Part shown: one piece after another, positions 8,643 to 16,233 of the stretch
Position numbering within the stretch: position 1 is the stretch's first letter
Layout of the letters: every line of letters starts with the position of its first letter
Assembly (NCBI GenBank): GCA_902786665.1
Contig: CADADN010000003.1
Coordinates: forward strand, 124,001 to 188,000
Origin: an uncultured Prevotellaceae bacterium
Lineage (GTDB): Bacteria > Bacteroidota > Bacteroidia > Bacteroidales > Bacteroidaceae
DNA: 64,000 nucleotides
Direction: 5' to 3'
Translations under genes and position numbers: made by a program
Notes under the pieces: generated by a model
What the model saw: the letters and a program-made list of their open reading frames with translations, nothing else
Database searches by the model: none
Told to the model about the DNA's origin: nothing

Positions 8643-9362
8643 TCAGCGTGGCAATTCTTCCATCCGCTTTCTTACCTTGTCCCAAGCATGGGATCCAAAC
8701 AGGAAGGTGTCTTTCATCGTTCCCATCATTTGGGTGAAACGGCTGTATGGGATGGTGAAACTCAATTCATCCTTCCCGACCCATGGACGCACCGAAGGGT
8801 CAAACAGACCAAGGAAACATCGATGGCCCTGACGTGTGTTCTCCGCCACAGTCATTGATACAACGGTGCTACAACCTGAACCGAACATCGAAACGACAGC
8901 ATCGGGCTCGTTCGTGTCATAGAATGCCCATCCGCAAAGACCTGACAGCATGTCGGGGGTGGCATAAAAGAAGACTCCCTCTGTTCCCTCAAAGGTTTCT
9001 GCCTTGTCTATCCGCAAGAAGTTAAGATATGGCTTCTCGCTTCTTTTCACACCAAGCCCTTTCACATAATCTGCTACCATTTCTGGAGTTTTCTTGTATT
9101 TCTCCTTCTGCGATACGAAGGTAGGCACATACTCGGGCATGTCGGCAAACCCTGTATATAGTTTGCCTCCGCCACAACCGATGACATCAACACTCAGGCT
9201 GACAGGTATTCCTGCCCTGGCTGCTTGAAGGCCTTTGAAGAAACATCCGCCAATCTTTTCCGTTTCTGCAAACGGCTTGTCGCCATAACCGAAAAGTAGA
9301 GGCAATTGAGCCTTGTCGCCAAAAGCCTCCTTGTAGTTTTTGATGAATTCTTGTGTTTTCAT
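8643..9362 (-). CDS. DUF169 family protein
   Basis: A 239-residue soluble protein resembling DUF169 (a family of unknown function, often near metal or methanogen-like cofactor genes). Visible features: FKGLQAARAG, IGCGGGKLYTGF, a region PDMLSGLCGWAFYD, and GSGCSTVVSMTVAEN with Cys residues that could bind a cofactor. The ATG at 9362 (MKTQEF) is chosen; a GTG at 9401 would add 13 residues without family support. A TATCTTTG box lies upstream on the minus strand. It is convergent with the sugar-isomerase-like gene and lies between the two pyrimidine repeat blocks. Confidence 0.75.
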   Translation of the reverse strand: MKTQEFIKNYKEAFGDKAQLPLLFGYGDKPFAETEKIGGCFFKGLQAARAGIPVSLSVDVIGCGGGKLYTGFADMPEYVPTFVSQKEKYKKTPEMVADYVKGLGVKRSEKPYLNFLRIDKAETFEGTEGVFFYATPDMLSGLCGWAFYDTNEPDAVVSMFGSGCSTVVSMTVAENTRQGHRCFLGLFDPSVRPWVGKDELSFTIPYSRFTQMMGTMKDTFLFGSHAWDKVRKRMEELPR

Positions 9363-9436
9363 AACGTTGTTGCACTTGACTCGAGATGATGACAATTCCA
9401 CACCATCATCAGCATTCGATAATGTATTATTGGGTG

Positions 9437-9444
9437 CAAAGATA
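9437..9444 (-). promoter_or_regulatory. -7 box for the DUF169 gene
   Basis: Minus-strand TATCTTTG (plus strand CAAAGATA) matches TAnnTTTG and lies about 75 bases upstream of the ATG at 9362. A -33 TTTG at the right spacing is not seen. The rest of 9445-9750 is AT-rich and shows no convincing gene. Confidence 0.5.
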
Positions 9445-9750
9445 CTAAAATGTAAAGGAAAACGAGTGTCTTAACTGATGTTTTAACCCCAAAAATCAAT
9501 AATTTTCCAATCAAACAGCATTAATGGTTCTTTCATATCATTTCTAGCTTTCACATACAGGTTGCAAACTTGGCATGAATTGTAAAAATTCGACTTGAGC
9601 GATTGACAATTTGGTGAGCAACTTACGCCAAGAATGTTCATGTTTCTTACAGGACGGAACTCTTTTGAGTATTCAGATTGATTTAACCGCACTGTACGTG
9701 AAATTTTTGTATATTTGAACACAAAAAGTATTATTGATGAAAAAAAAGTG

Positions 9751-9758
9751 TATCTTTG
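9751..9758 (+). promoter_or_regulatory. -7 box ahead of repeat block 2 and the CE15-like gene
   Basis: TATCTTTG lies 22 bases before repeat block 2. If used, the transcript starts near 9765 and carries about 220 nt of G-poor repeat as 5' leader before the ATG at 9987. A second match, TATATTTG, lies at 9710-9717. No well-spaced -33 box was found for either. Confidence 0.5.
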
Positions 9759-9780
9759 CAACCAGATAATCGAACCATCA

Positions 9781-9972
9781 TGTCCCTTTAACTCCCCTTT
9801 AATACCACCCCCAACTAGTAAACATATGTCCCTTTAACTCCTCTTTAACTCCTCTTTAACTCCCCCCCAACCAAGTAAACATATGTCCCTTTAACTCCTC
9901 TTTAACTCCTCTTTAACTCCTCTTTAACTCCCCTTTAACTCCAACCAAGTAAACATGTCCCTTTAACTCCCC
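9781..9972. repeat. G-poor pyrimidine repeat block 2
   Basis: Same family as the 6473-6907 block: 11-nt units CTTTAACTCCT in runs of two to five, separated by the cassette CCAACCAAGTAAACATATG followed by TCCCTTTAACTCC (three copies, the first with AACTAGTAAAC). Here the cassette has GTAAAC where block 1 has GTGAAC, so the two blocks have drifted or been homogenised separately. It ends 15 bases before the CE15-like ATG. Confidence 0.9.
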
Positions 9973-9986
9973 TATATGCAATAAAT

Positions 9987-11348
9987 ATGAAAACCATGAA
10001 GTATTTCTTCGGGGCGTTGCTCATAGCTTGCGTCCCCTTTGCAGCAAATGCACAATTCATGATGTTTGGAGGCGGAAACCGTGTCAACCAGGATAGCCTC
10101 CGCAAGGTTACTGAAGCCGATTATGCCGACATGCTGGCTAAAGTTGGAGTTGGGCTGCCTCGTGAAGGTCGGCAACCCAACAGTCAGGATGAGAGCAAAC
10201 ATCCTAACTATGACGAGCTGATGGCAAACCCATATCCTTTCTATCCAGACCCGCTGGTAACTGAAAGTGGCAAGATTGTCGCCAACTCCAAGACGTGGTA
10301 TAAGGTGCGACGTCCGGAGATAGTGAAACTTTTTGAAGACAATGTTTACGGCCGTATTCCAGGGAATGTGCCCTACGTGAAATGGGTGGTCGTAAATGAG
10401 GAGAAGAAAGAGTTTGCAGGAAAGCCGGTGGTGGTACGCTATCTGAAAGGTGTGGCAGACAATTCCAACTGCCCATCCATAAAGGTTGAGATTGAAGCCA
10501 ACGTGATTTATCCTGATAACGGAAAGCAAAACATGCCTGTGATCATTGAATTCGGCTTCGGAGGTGACCCCACATTCACACGTCCTGGCGTCGTTTCATG
10601 GAAGCAGATGGTGATAGAGCGTGGATGGGCTGCCGCCACCATCAATCCTTCGTCCATTCAAGCTGATGGCGGATGGGGGCTGACCAATGGCATCATCGGA
10701 CTATGCAACAAGGGGGAGCATCGTCAACCAACAGATTGGGGGGCGCTACGAGCCTGGGGCTGGGGACTGTCACGTCTGATGGACTATTTTGAGTCTGACA
10801 AGACATTCGATGCCACCAAATGCGCCATCGAGGGCGTTTCACGTTATGGAAAGGCTTCGCTTGTGGCTATGGCGTTTGACGAGCGTGTCGCGGCGGGATT
10901 CATCGCCTCGTCAGGCAAGGCGGGCGCCGCAGGATGGCGCCGTGACTGTGGTGAGAGCATCGGCAACATCGTTTCAAATCAGGAGTACCACTGGGTTTGC
11001 GGCAATCTGATAAGATATGCTACAGACCCGATGACTGAAAACGACATGCCTGTCGACCAACACGAACTTATAGCACTCTGTGCACCACGTGCCTGCTTCA
11101 TATCCACCGGCAGCTGGAATGGCGACAAATGGCAGGACGTGGTTGGGTCGTTCATATCGGCTTCAAAGGCTTCGCCCGTATATGAACTGCTCGGGTATAA
11201 AGGTTTGGGTACTGACCTCTTCCCTGGGATGGATAATGGTTTGATGGAGGGGCGACTTGCTTATCGTCAGCACCATGGCGGTCATGAAGCTGGTCCCAAC
11301 TGGCCGTACTTCCTCGACTTCTTTCAGCGTGAAGTGGTCGGCAAGTAG
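9987..11348 (+). CDS. CE15-like glucuronoyl esterase
   Basis: A 453-residue secreted alpha/beta hydrolase with signal peptide (about residues 1-22, ending ANAQ). It has the CE15 nucleophile motif G-V-S-R-Y-G-K, giving Ser285, and HHGGHEAGPNWPYFLDF near the C-terminus, giving His433. The acid may be Glu323 in RDCGESIGN, as in bacterial CE15 enzymes. Members cleave the ester between 4-O-methyl-glucuronic acid of xylan and lignin alcohols. The N-terminal 100 residues (Asn/Gln-rich, KHPNYDELMANPYPFYPDPL) match the typical entry segment of these enzymes. With GH43 and esterase genes nearby this supports a glucuronoxylan-degrading locus. Its mRNA leader contains repeat block 2. The ATG at 9996 is an alternative start. 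Confidence 0.85.
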   Translation: MKTMKYFFGALLIACVPFAANAQFMMFGGGNRVNQDSLRKVTEADYADMLAKVGVGLPREGRQPNSQDESKHPNYDELMANPYPFYPDPLVTESGKIVANSKTWYKVRRPEIVKLFEDNVYGRIPGNVPYVKWVVVNEEKKEFAGKPVVVRYLKGVADNSNCPSIKVEIEANVIYPDNGKQNMPVIIEFGFGGDPTFTRPGVVSWKQMVIERGWAAATINPSSIQADGGWGLTNGIIGLCNKGEHRQPTDWGALRAWGWGLSRLMDYFESDKTFDATKCAIEGVSRYGKASLVAMAFDERVAAGFIASSGKAGAAGWRRDCGESIGNIVSNQEYHWVCGNLIRYATDPMTENDMPVDQHELIALCAPRACFISTGSWNGDKWQDVVGSFISASKASPVYELLGYKGLGTDLFPGMDNGLMEGRLAYRQHHGGHEAGPNWPYFLDFFQREVVGK

Positions 11349-11483
11349 GAGGAAGGGAGTCAAATGACCGGCAACGATGGGCTCAATATGGATTTGCTTT
11401 TGCGCCTCCAACGCTCTGGTGGATGCCTCGGCAGCATCGACGGCTTCTTCTATGGCGACTGGCTCAATCGGTTCTTCCCATAT

Positions 11484-12341
11484 TTAGTCGTCTGTTTCGT
11501 CCCATTCTGTGGTTGTGGCGTCCACACTTTCGTATTCCGCCAGTTTCAATAGGCGCTGGATGTCAGTCTCTGACAGAGGCAGGCTGTTACCCTTTTCCAT
11601 ATAGTGCAGCAGCCAATTGGCACCACGTTTGTCCAAACACCCATTCTCATCCGCTTTAAGATAGAATCTTGCGACTTTCGCTTCGTTCTCTGGATGTTCT
11701 CCCTGATTTTTGGCGTATTCCTCTGCCAAGAACAGGTAGAAGATGGGTATTGATTCTGCCACGGGGAGCATGAGGCTTTCGTCGTGCATTTCACCCTTCT
11801 GTTCATAGGGGATGACATAGCCCAATACCTTGCCTAAGGAACTGCCTTGTTCAGCGGCCAGCGCTGCCAGGCGTTTTGCCTCGATGGTGTCACCCATCAC
11901 CATGAAAGCATATCCCTTCAATGCATACCCGTCGACGCATCCTTTTTCTATCAGGCGTTCTGCAAGCTCCATTCCTTTCTCTTTTTGTCTGTCATTGAGG
12001 CTTTCTATTGCTTTGAAAGTCATTCGGGTGTTATCGTCATCTGGAAGGTTGCTGAGATAATCATAGGGCCTGTTGATGGCACCGTATTCTTCTGCCATCG
12101 TCAGCATGGTTATCGTCGCTATGAAGTCGGGCTTCGTGCCGTTCTGCCCGTAGGTGTAATAGTCGGCCAGTTTAAGATAGGCGTTGCCGTCACCCCATCT
12201 GGCCTTTGCCATCAAGTCATTGAAGTTATCTGTTCTTGTCACTTGTGCCGGCATGTCCAATGCTACGTTGTCGAAAATCTTATGTTTTGCGCAACTGGCC
12301 ATCATCATTGTGGACAGTATGAATAGTATTGCTTTCCTCAT
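11484..12341 (-). CDS. Sel1/TPR-like lipoprotein
   Basis: A 285-residue predicted lipoprotein: signal sequence with lipobox MMASC (Cys at about residue 17). The body is helical with Sel1-like repeats, seen as ARWGDGNAYLKLADYYTYG and similar A-x-x-Y-A/G-x-A blocks (for example KGCVDGYALKGYAFMVMG). Such proteins are usually scaffolds at the envelope; function unknown. The ATG at 12341 begins the lipoprotein signal; the frame is open much further upstream but without a plausible start context. Directly after its TAA stop the same frame stays open for 106 more codons; the first 45 lie before the CE15-like gene and code for an acidic, Ala/Glu-rich stretch, so the C-terminus may have been shortened by a nonsense change. 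It converges on the CE15-like gene. Confidence 0.75.
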   Translation of the reverse strand: MRKAILFILSTMMMASCAKHKIFDNVALDMPAQVTRTDNFNDLMAKARWGDGNAYLKLADYYTYGQNGTKPDFIATITMLTMAEEYGAINRPYDYLSNLPDDDNTRMTFKAIESLNDRQKEKGMELAERLIEKGCVDGYALKGYAFMVMGDTIEAKRLAALAAEQGSSLGKVLGYVIPYEQKGEMHDESLMLPVAESIPIFYLFLAEEYAKNQGEHPENEAKVARFYLKADENGCLDKRGANWLLHYMEKGNSLPLSETDIQRLLKLAEYESVDATTTEWDETDD

Positions 12342-12683
12342 TGTGCTATGTTTTATTGTTGTTTCCCTTTGTTCTTTGAAAATGATGTTGCCAATAAATG
12401 ACCATATATGTATGGAGGGTAAATAAACACTTTTTCTATCATTGTCAAATGAAAATTCGTCATTTTTCCCTTTTCCCTTTGAGGCAATGAATGTAGGGAT
12501 TTTATCATAGCCGTGAGTACACCTGGAGTGTTCATATCCCCTTCTCGTAGGGGATGGAGTAAAACACTTTTGGAACAAGTAAGTTACAAACCCTTCCTCA
12601 CTTACTCCTCCGAATGCTAGGGCAGAACATTCTTGCACTATTAGGATGAAGAATAGGTAAAAACTAAGATTGTTTGAAAAATC

Positions 12684-12715
12684 TTTGGAGATTCCATTTT
12701 TTTTCTTTTACTTTG
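12684..12715 (+). promoter_or_regulatory. Probable promoter of the DUF4923 lipoprotein
   Basis: TTTG at 12684-12687, 20 bases, then TTACTTTG at 12708-12715 (one mismatch to TAnnTTTG at the second base). It lies about 38 bases before the ATG at 12754. The remaining 12342-12683 gap is AT-rich and contains a small hairpin (CCCCT-TCTCGT-AGGGG around 12538-12553); no gene is seen. Confidence 0.5.
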
Positions 12716-12753
12716 TCTCGAAAACATTTTTACTATTTAATATCTATAGCTTT

Positions 12754-13386
12754 ATGAAGAAAACAATTTTCACACTTCTTACAGCAATGACACTGGTGAT
12801 GTCAAGCTGCATGGCTCCGGGACTTGGAACGGGAATCGGAACTACATCTAACAATTCAACCGGCGGTGTGTTGACAAGTATCCTTGGCTCTGTATTGGGC
12901 AGTGTGTTGTTCGGTGGAACGACATTCGACCAGTCGGGCATACTGGGTAGCTGGAACTACAATGCTCCAAGTGCTGCCTTTACTACCCAACAAGCTCTGA
13001 CAAACGCCGGAGGTGCTGCTACAATTGCAAATATGGCATCGTCACTGGCAAGTAACTACGGCAACATCGGTATCAATCGTAACAACACTTCCTTCTCGTT
13101 CCTTGATGGTAACAAGTTCTCTGCAAAGGTGAATGGTATCCCATTTAGCGGTACCTATACTTATAATCCCCAGAATGGTGAAATCGCCCTCAAGACAGCT
13201 ACTGAGACCATCAAGGGCAACGTGACAAAGACCGAGAAAGGCATGGGGTTGATGTTCGACTCCACACAGATGGTCAACATCCTGCAGAAAGAAGGCAAGG
13301 TTAGCAACACTGCTGCTGTTCAAGCCGTCAGCAAGCTTGCCAAGAGTGCCAACGGTGCTCGCGTAGGCTTTGAGCTTACAAGATAA
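12754..13386 (+). CDS. DUF4923 family lipoprotein
   Basis: A 210-residue predicted lipoprotein; signal sequence with lipobox VMSSC. After a Gly/Ser/Thr-rich linker comes a hydrophobic segment (TSILGSVLGSVLFGG), then GILGSWNYNAPSAAF, a compact domain with alternating beta strands (FSFLDGNKFSAKVNGIPFSGTYTYNPQNGEI). This resembles the Bacteroidales-specific DUF4923 (lipocalin-like) family; function unknown. The ATG at 12754 starts a clean lipoprotein signal; an in-frame upstream ATG at 12670 would put 28 unlikely residues first. It is monocistronic, with a promoter-like box before it and two hairpins after it. Confidence 0.82.
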   Translation: MKKTIFTLLTAMTLVMSSCMAPGLGTGIGTTSNNSTGGVLTSILGSVLGSVLFGGTTFDQSGILGSWNYNAPSAAFTTQQALTNAGGAATIANMASSLASNYGNIGINRNNTSFSFLDGNKFSAKVNGIPFSGTYTYNPQNGEIALKTATETIKGNVTKTEKGMGLMFDSTQMVNILQKEGKVSNTAAVQAVSKLAKSANGARVGFELTR

Positions 13387-13427
13387 GAGCACATACGTCC
13401 TCATAGGACAGCCTCTTGGGGAGTAAA

Positions 13428-13500
13428 TGGGTTGGTTTAAGAAGTGATTAAACCATCCCATTTGACAAACTGAGCAACTGTATCAAGTTGCTCAGTTTTC
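13428..13500. terminator. Two consecutive hairpins, bidirectional terminator
   Basis: Hairpin 1: a 13-bp arm pair with one mismatch (13428-13440 with 13448-13460). Hairpin 2: a perfect 12-bp stem AACTGAGCAACT / AGTTGCTCAGTT (13468-13479 and 13486-13497) followed by TTTTC. They close the DUF4923 gene on the plus strand; the second overlaps the stop of the HNH gene and can serve the minus strand too. Confidence 0.85.
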
Positions 13501-14079
13501 TTTTGTAGATGATTCTTCATTGATGTATAATTCAGGGGTTGGATATTTAATCGGGATATAATGCCAATCGAATGGTAGGTCCATATCGTCAAGTTCTTCA
13601 GATTGTTTCTCCATAAGTCCTTTATCTATGCTATATAAATAGATGTTTTTCAAATAATGCGCGAGTACATTGATAGGAGGCCACTCATTGCGGATAGTAG
13701 AATACCACTTGAAGAGATCCATCTTTCCTTTGCTGGAATTGCAGGTTTTGCAAACCATAATAATATTATCCATATGATTATCGCCACCCTTTGAACGTGG
13801 AAATACATGATCCTTGGTTAGATTAGAAGGCTCCATCTCTTTGCCACAATACCAACAATAGTTGTTGTATTGAATCTTTGAAATATTAAACTCCATAAGG
13901 TCATGTATTTTCCATTTTCCTTCTTTGTAAGCCTTAAAAGCCTTTGACCGTATCATATAGCAATTGCGGTCATATTTACGCTTTCCTTCTTTTACTGCGT
14001 AATGCAACATCTGTAAGTTTGCGTATGACCAATATAGGTACTCGCCAAAGTTTGCAAATGTTCGTTCTTTTGATGGCAT
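13492..14079 (-). CDS. HNH endonuclease family protein
   Basis: A 195-residue protein with a clear HNH fold in the middle: a zinc knuckle CWYCG at about residues 75-79, then KDHVFPRSKGGDNHMDNIIMVC with the catalytic His in DHV and the Asn/His of the second part, and a second knuckle CKTC followed by NSSKG. The N-terminal region is Tyr/Lys-rich and basic, perhaps for DNA binding. HNH proteins of this type occur in phages, restriction systems and stand-alone mobile units; no partner methylase is adjacent. Base composition is visibly more AT-rich than the housekeeping genes downstream, which with the two neighbours on the same strand suggests accessory DNA. Confidence 0.85.
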   Translation of the reverse strand: MPSKERTFANFGEYLYWSYANLQMLHYAVKEGKRKYDRNCYMIRSKAFKAYKEGKWKIHDLMEFNISKIQYNNYCWYCGKEMEPSNLTKDHVFPRSKGGDNHMDNIIMVCKTCNSSKGKMDLFKWYSTIRNEWPPINVLAHYLKNIYLYSIDKGLMEKQSEELDDMDLPFDWHYIPIKYPTPELYINEESSTKEN

Positions 14080-14150
14080 TTTACTATTAGGCTGTTTATG
14101 TTTTATAACAGTTTAATTGAGCTGCTAACCATAGTGATGGAGTTTTTGAA

Positions 14151-14474
14151 TCAAAAATCGCATAGCCATTCTTGTTCGCCGAAGTACAGTCCTTCCCATT
14201 CCACACGACGCTTGGACAAATTGATCTCATAAATGTATTCCGCGTCACCAGCCATGCATGGGGTGGTGATGCGAAATCCTTTATCGCTACTGCAAATGTA
14301 ATTGGCCAGTTGCTCCTTTGACACAGTTGAATGATTTTCGGTGCTAAACTTGTGCAGGATGCGGGTCAAAACTTTGCCCACTCCCTCAGGATAGCCGTCG
14401 CAATGATGGTATATGACAACTTTTTCGTCATCTCCGTAGTCGTTTAGTATGAAAATATTAGCACGTGTTGACAT
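14151..14474 (-). CDS. Conserved hypothetical small protein (MSTRANI-type)
   Basis: A 107-residue soluble protein beginning MSTRANIFILND and carrying YHHCDGYPEGVGKVL. From memory, similar short proteins with the MSTR(A/C)NI start and H-x-DGYP-x-GVG motif occur in phages, plasmids and accessory regions; function unknown. It ends EWEGLYFGEQEWLCDF. The gene sits alone between an HNH nuclease gene (71-base gap) and a DUF3843 gene (153-base gap), both on the same strand. The His/Asp-Gly-Tyr motif could be a metal or ligand site but that is speculation. Confidence 0.7.
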   Translation of the reverse strand: MSTRANIFILNDYGDDEKVVIYHHCDGYPEGVGKVLTRILHKFSTENHSTVSKEQLANYICSSDKGFRITTPCMAGDAEYIYEINLSKRRVEWEGLYFGEQEWLCDF

Positions 14475-14627
14475 TTTTGACAGATGTTATGTTTTATAGA
14501 ATCATGGAAAGGAGCTTTTGGTCCAAATATGAATTGCTTTAACAATGTTAGGAAAATACTTCAAATAGAGTATAGATGTCTCAAAGACCTCTATATTAGG
14601 GTGTTATGAAAGATAGATTGATGTTTT

Positions 14628-16133
14628 TTAATATTTCTCTTTCCTCATATAGCGGAGGAGGAAGCGTACGTCCTGCTCCTTCACCTCAATCGGATTGTCC
14701 TGTATGATAAAACTGTCATTGAGGATGTCGGGCAGGTAGCCCTTGTCGAGCAAATAAAGTATGACACTTGTTCCTATGGAGTTGTAGTTCCACAGCATTT
14801 CAATAGCTTCCTTACATGCAATGTTGGCATCATAGAATGGATTGTCGGGAGTCTTGATGCATTCGCAGAATTCGAATGACAAATTTAGGAAGTTCTTGGA
14901 TTCCTTGTCGATGAACATTATGACGGGGTGGTCATTTTCAACTTTACTACTCAACTCTTGTATCCATTCTTCATGGAAATCCATTTCAGAAACCATGAAA
15001 TGATATAATTCCTCCTGTCCGTCAAAGAAGAGTATCTGCTTGCCTTTTGTACGTCGTAGGAACCAGTCAGCATCAGCGATGAGATGGTCTTCAGGCTTGT
15101 ATTCAGGGTCTTTCTTGATTAGTTCATCCCATCGTTCAGCACAGCCTTCAAATGGAGACATTACCCCGTTCAGGCGCCACTCTTCATGATACGACACAAA
15201 GGACGCTACACATCCGTCATATTTACTGAGCTGCTTGTCTTTTAGCGTGATCTCATCGCGTTTGATCGTGAGGTTCTTTCCATTGGTGGATAACAGGTCG
15301 ATGGTCTTGCCATCCTCGTTGACTTTCATTTTGAATGCATGCGTCGGGAATACTTTCACAGCCTCCATTGTGTCAGAGAGTGTGTTTTTGCCTTTCACGC
15401 GAGCCAATGTGGCCAGATAGTCTTTCGGATACAATGCCAAAGGTCCCACTTTATAGGCAAAGATGCAGAAATTGATGGCTTGGTAAAAGCTCAAGGAGGT
15501 ATCGCCCGATATTCGACCAGTGCTTTCAATTTGTTTGTCCAACAAAAGTTCGGATGTTTCTGAACGTGTAAGATAACAGTTTGAAAAAAGCCACGTCAAT
15601 GCAATGCGCATCTTGTAGAAGTCTTCGTCAGCAACATCCATCATGGTCTCGATGTCTTGTGATAACTGCTCGTTGACGGGAGCATTCTCAAATTCATTCA
15701 CAAGACGTTGGTAAGCCGTATGCGCCATTGTCTCAAGAAGAGGTAGGCCAGGTGTCCACCAGATGTCGTCCATTTCAGTGGCAGAATGCCATATCAAGTA
15801 TCTGACGGCCATCATACTCGGCTCGTCAGGAAAATACTCCTCGGTGGAGTCATGGTATATAGGCACCGGAAACCCGAACATCAGCTGGCATAGGTCGGAG
15901 AAAGCCCTCCATTGCCCGCTGTCTGCTACGATGTCCTCCATATAGCATGCCAATGTGATGGAAGCGTAGCGGAAGATGTTATCTGTGTTCTCTTCGAGAT
16001 TCAAGTTGGTGCTATAGAAATCATCTAAAAGACTGTTTGCCAGTTTCGTATAGTAAGAGTCTGTTGCGTATGCCTTTTTTGCCAAGGGATGCGCCTGAGT
16101 GATATCTGATATCCGTATTCGTTTTGGTTTCAT
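14628..16133 (-). CDS. DUF3843 family protein
   Basis: A 501-residue soluble protein. Its N-terminal half follows the DUF3843 pattern known from Bacteroidetes: YYTKLANSLLDDF, then ITLACYMEDIVADSGQWRAFSDLCQLMFG, then a YHDS...YFPDE...AVRYLIWH stretch. The middle (VFPTHAFKMKVNEDGKTIDLLSTNGKN) looks like beta strands; the C-terminal half resembles a separate alpha/beta domain. No catalytic motif is evident and the function is unknown. The ATG at 16133 (MKPKRIRISDI) is chosen; an earlier codon at 16163 would add ten residues. It is the last gene of the AT-rich accessory stretch before mnmE. Confidence 0.8.
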   Translation of the reverse strand: MKPKRIRISDITQAHPLAKKAYATDSYYTKLANSLLDDFYSTNLNLEENTDNIFRYASITLACYMEDIVADSGQWRAFSDLCQLMFGFPVPIYHDSTEEYFPDEPSMMAVRYLIWHSATEMDDIWWTPGLPLLETMAHTAYQRLVNEFENAPVNEQLSQDIETMMDVADEDFYKMRIALTWLFSNCYLTRSETSELLLDKQIESTGRISGDTSLSFYQAINFCIFAYKVGPLALYPKDYLATLARVKGKNTLSDTMEAVKVFPTHAFKMKVNEDGKTIDLLSTNGKNLTIKRDEITLKDKQLSKYDGCVASFVSYHEEWRLNGVMSPFEGCAERWDELIKKDPEYKPEDHLIADADWFLRRTKGKQILFFDGQEELYHFMVSEMDFHEEWIQELSSKVENDHPVIMFIDKESKNFLNLSFEFCECIKTPDNPFYDANIACKEAIEMLWNYNSIGTSVILYLLDKGYLPDILNDSFIIQDNPIEVKEQDVRFLLRYMRKEKY

Positions 16134-16233
16134 TTTATCATTTTGCTTTGCAGAGGATAACACTAATACATCTTTATGATGGTGGCGTTATCAGACGAAA
16201 TATCTGAAATGGTGATCGTTTGTGATGTGGCTT

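Noticed and set aside
9483..9761. 92-codon minus-strand frame upstream of repeat block 2
   Set aside because: It starts at a TTG inside a TAnnTTTG box, has no recognised family and an unusual composition; better read as noncoding.
6473..9972. CRISPR array
   Set aside because: Units are 10-11 nt with no spacer-sized unique segments and no cas genes nearby.
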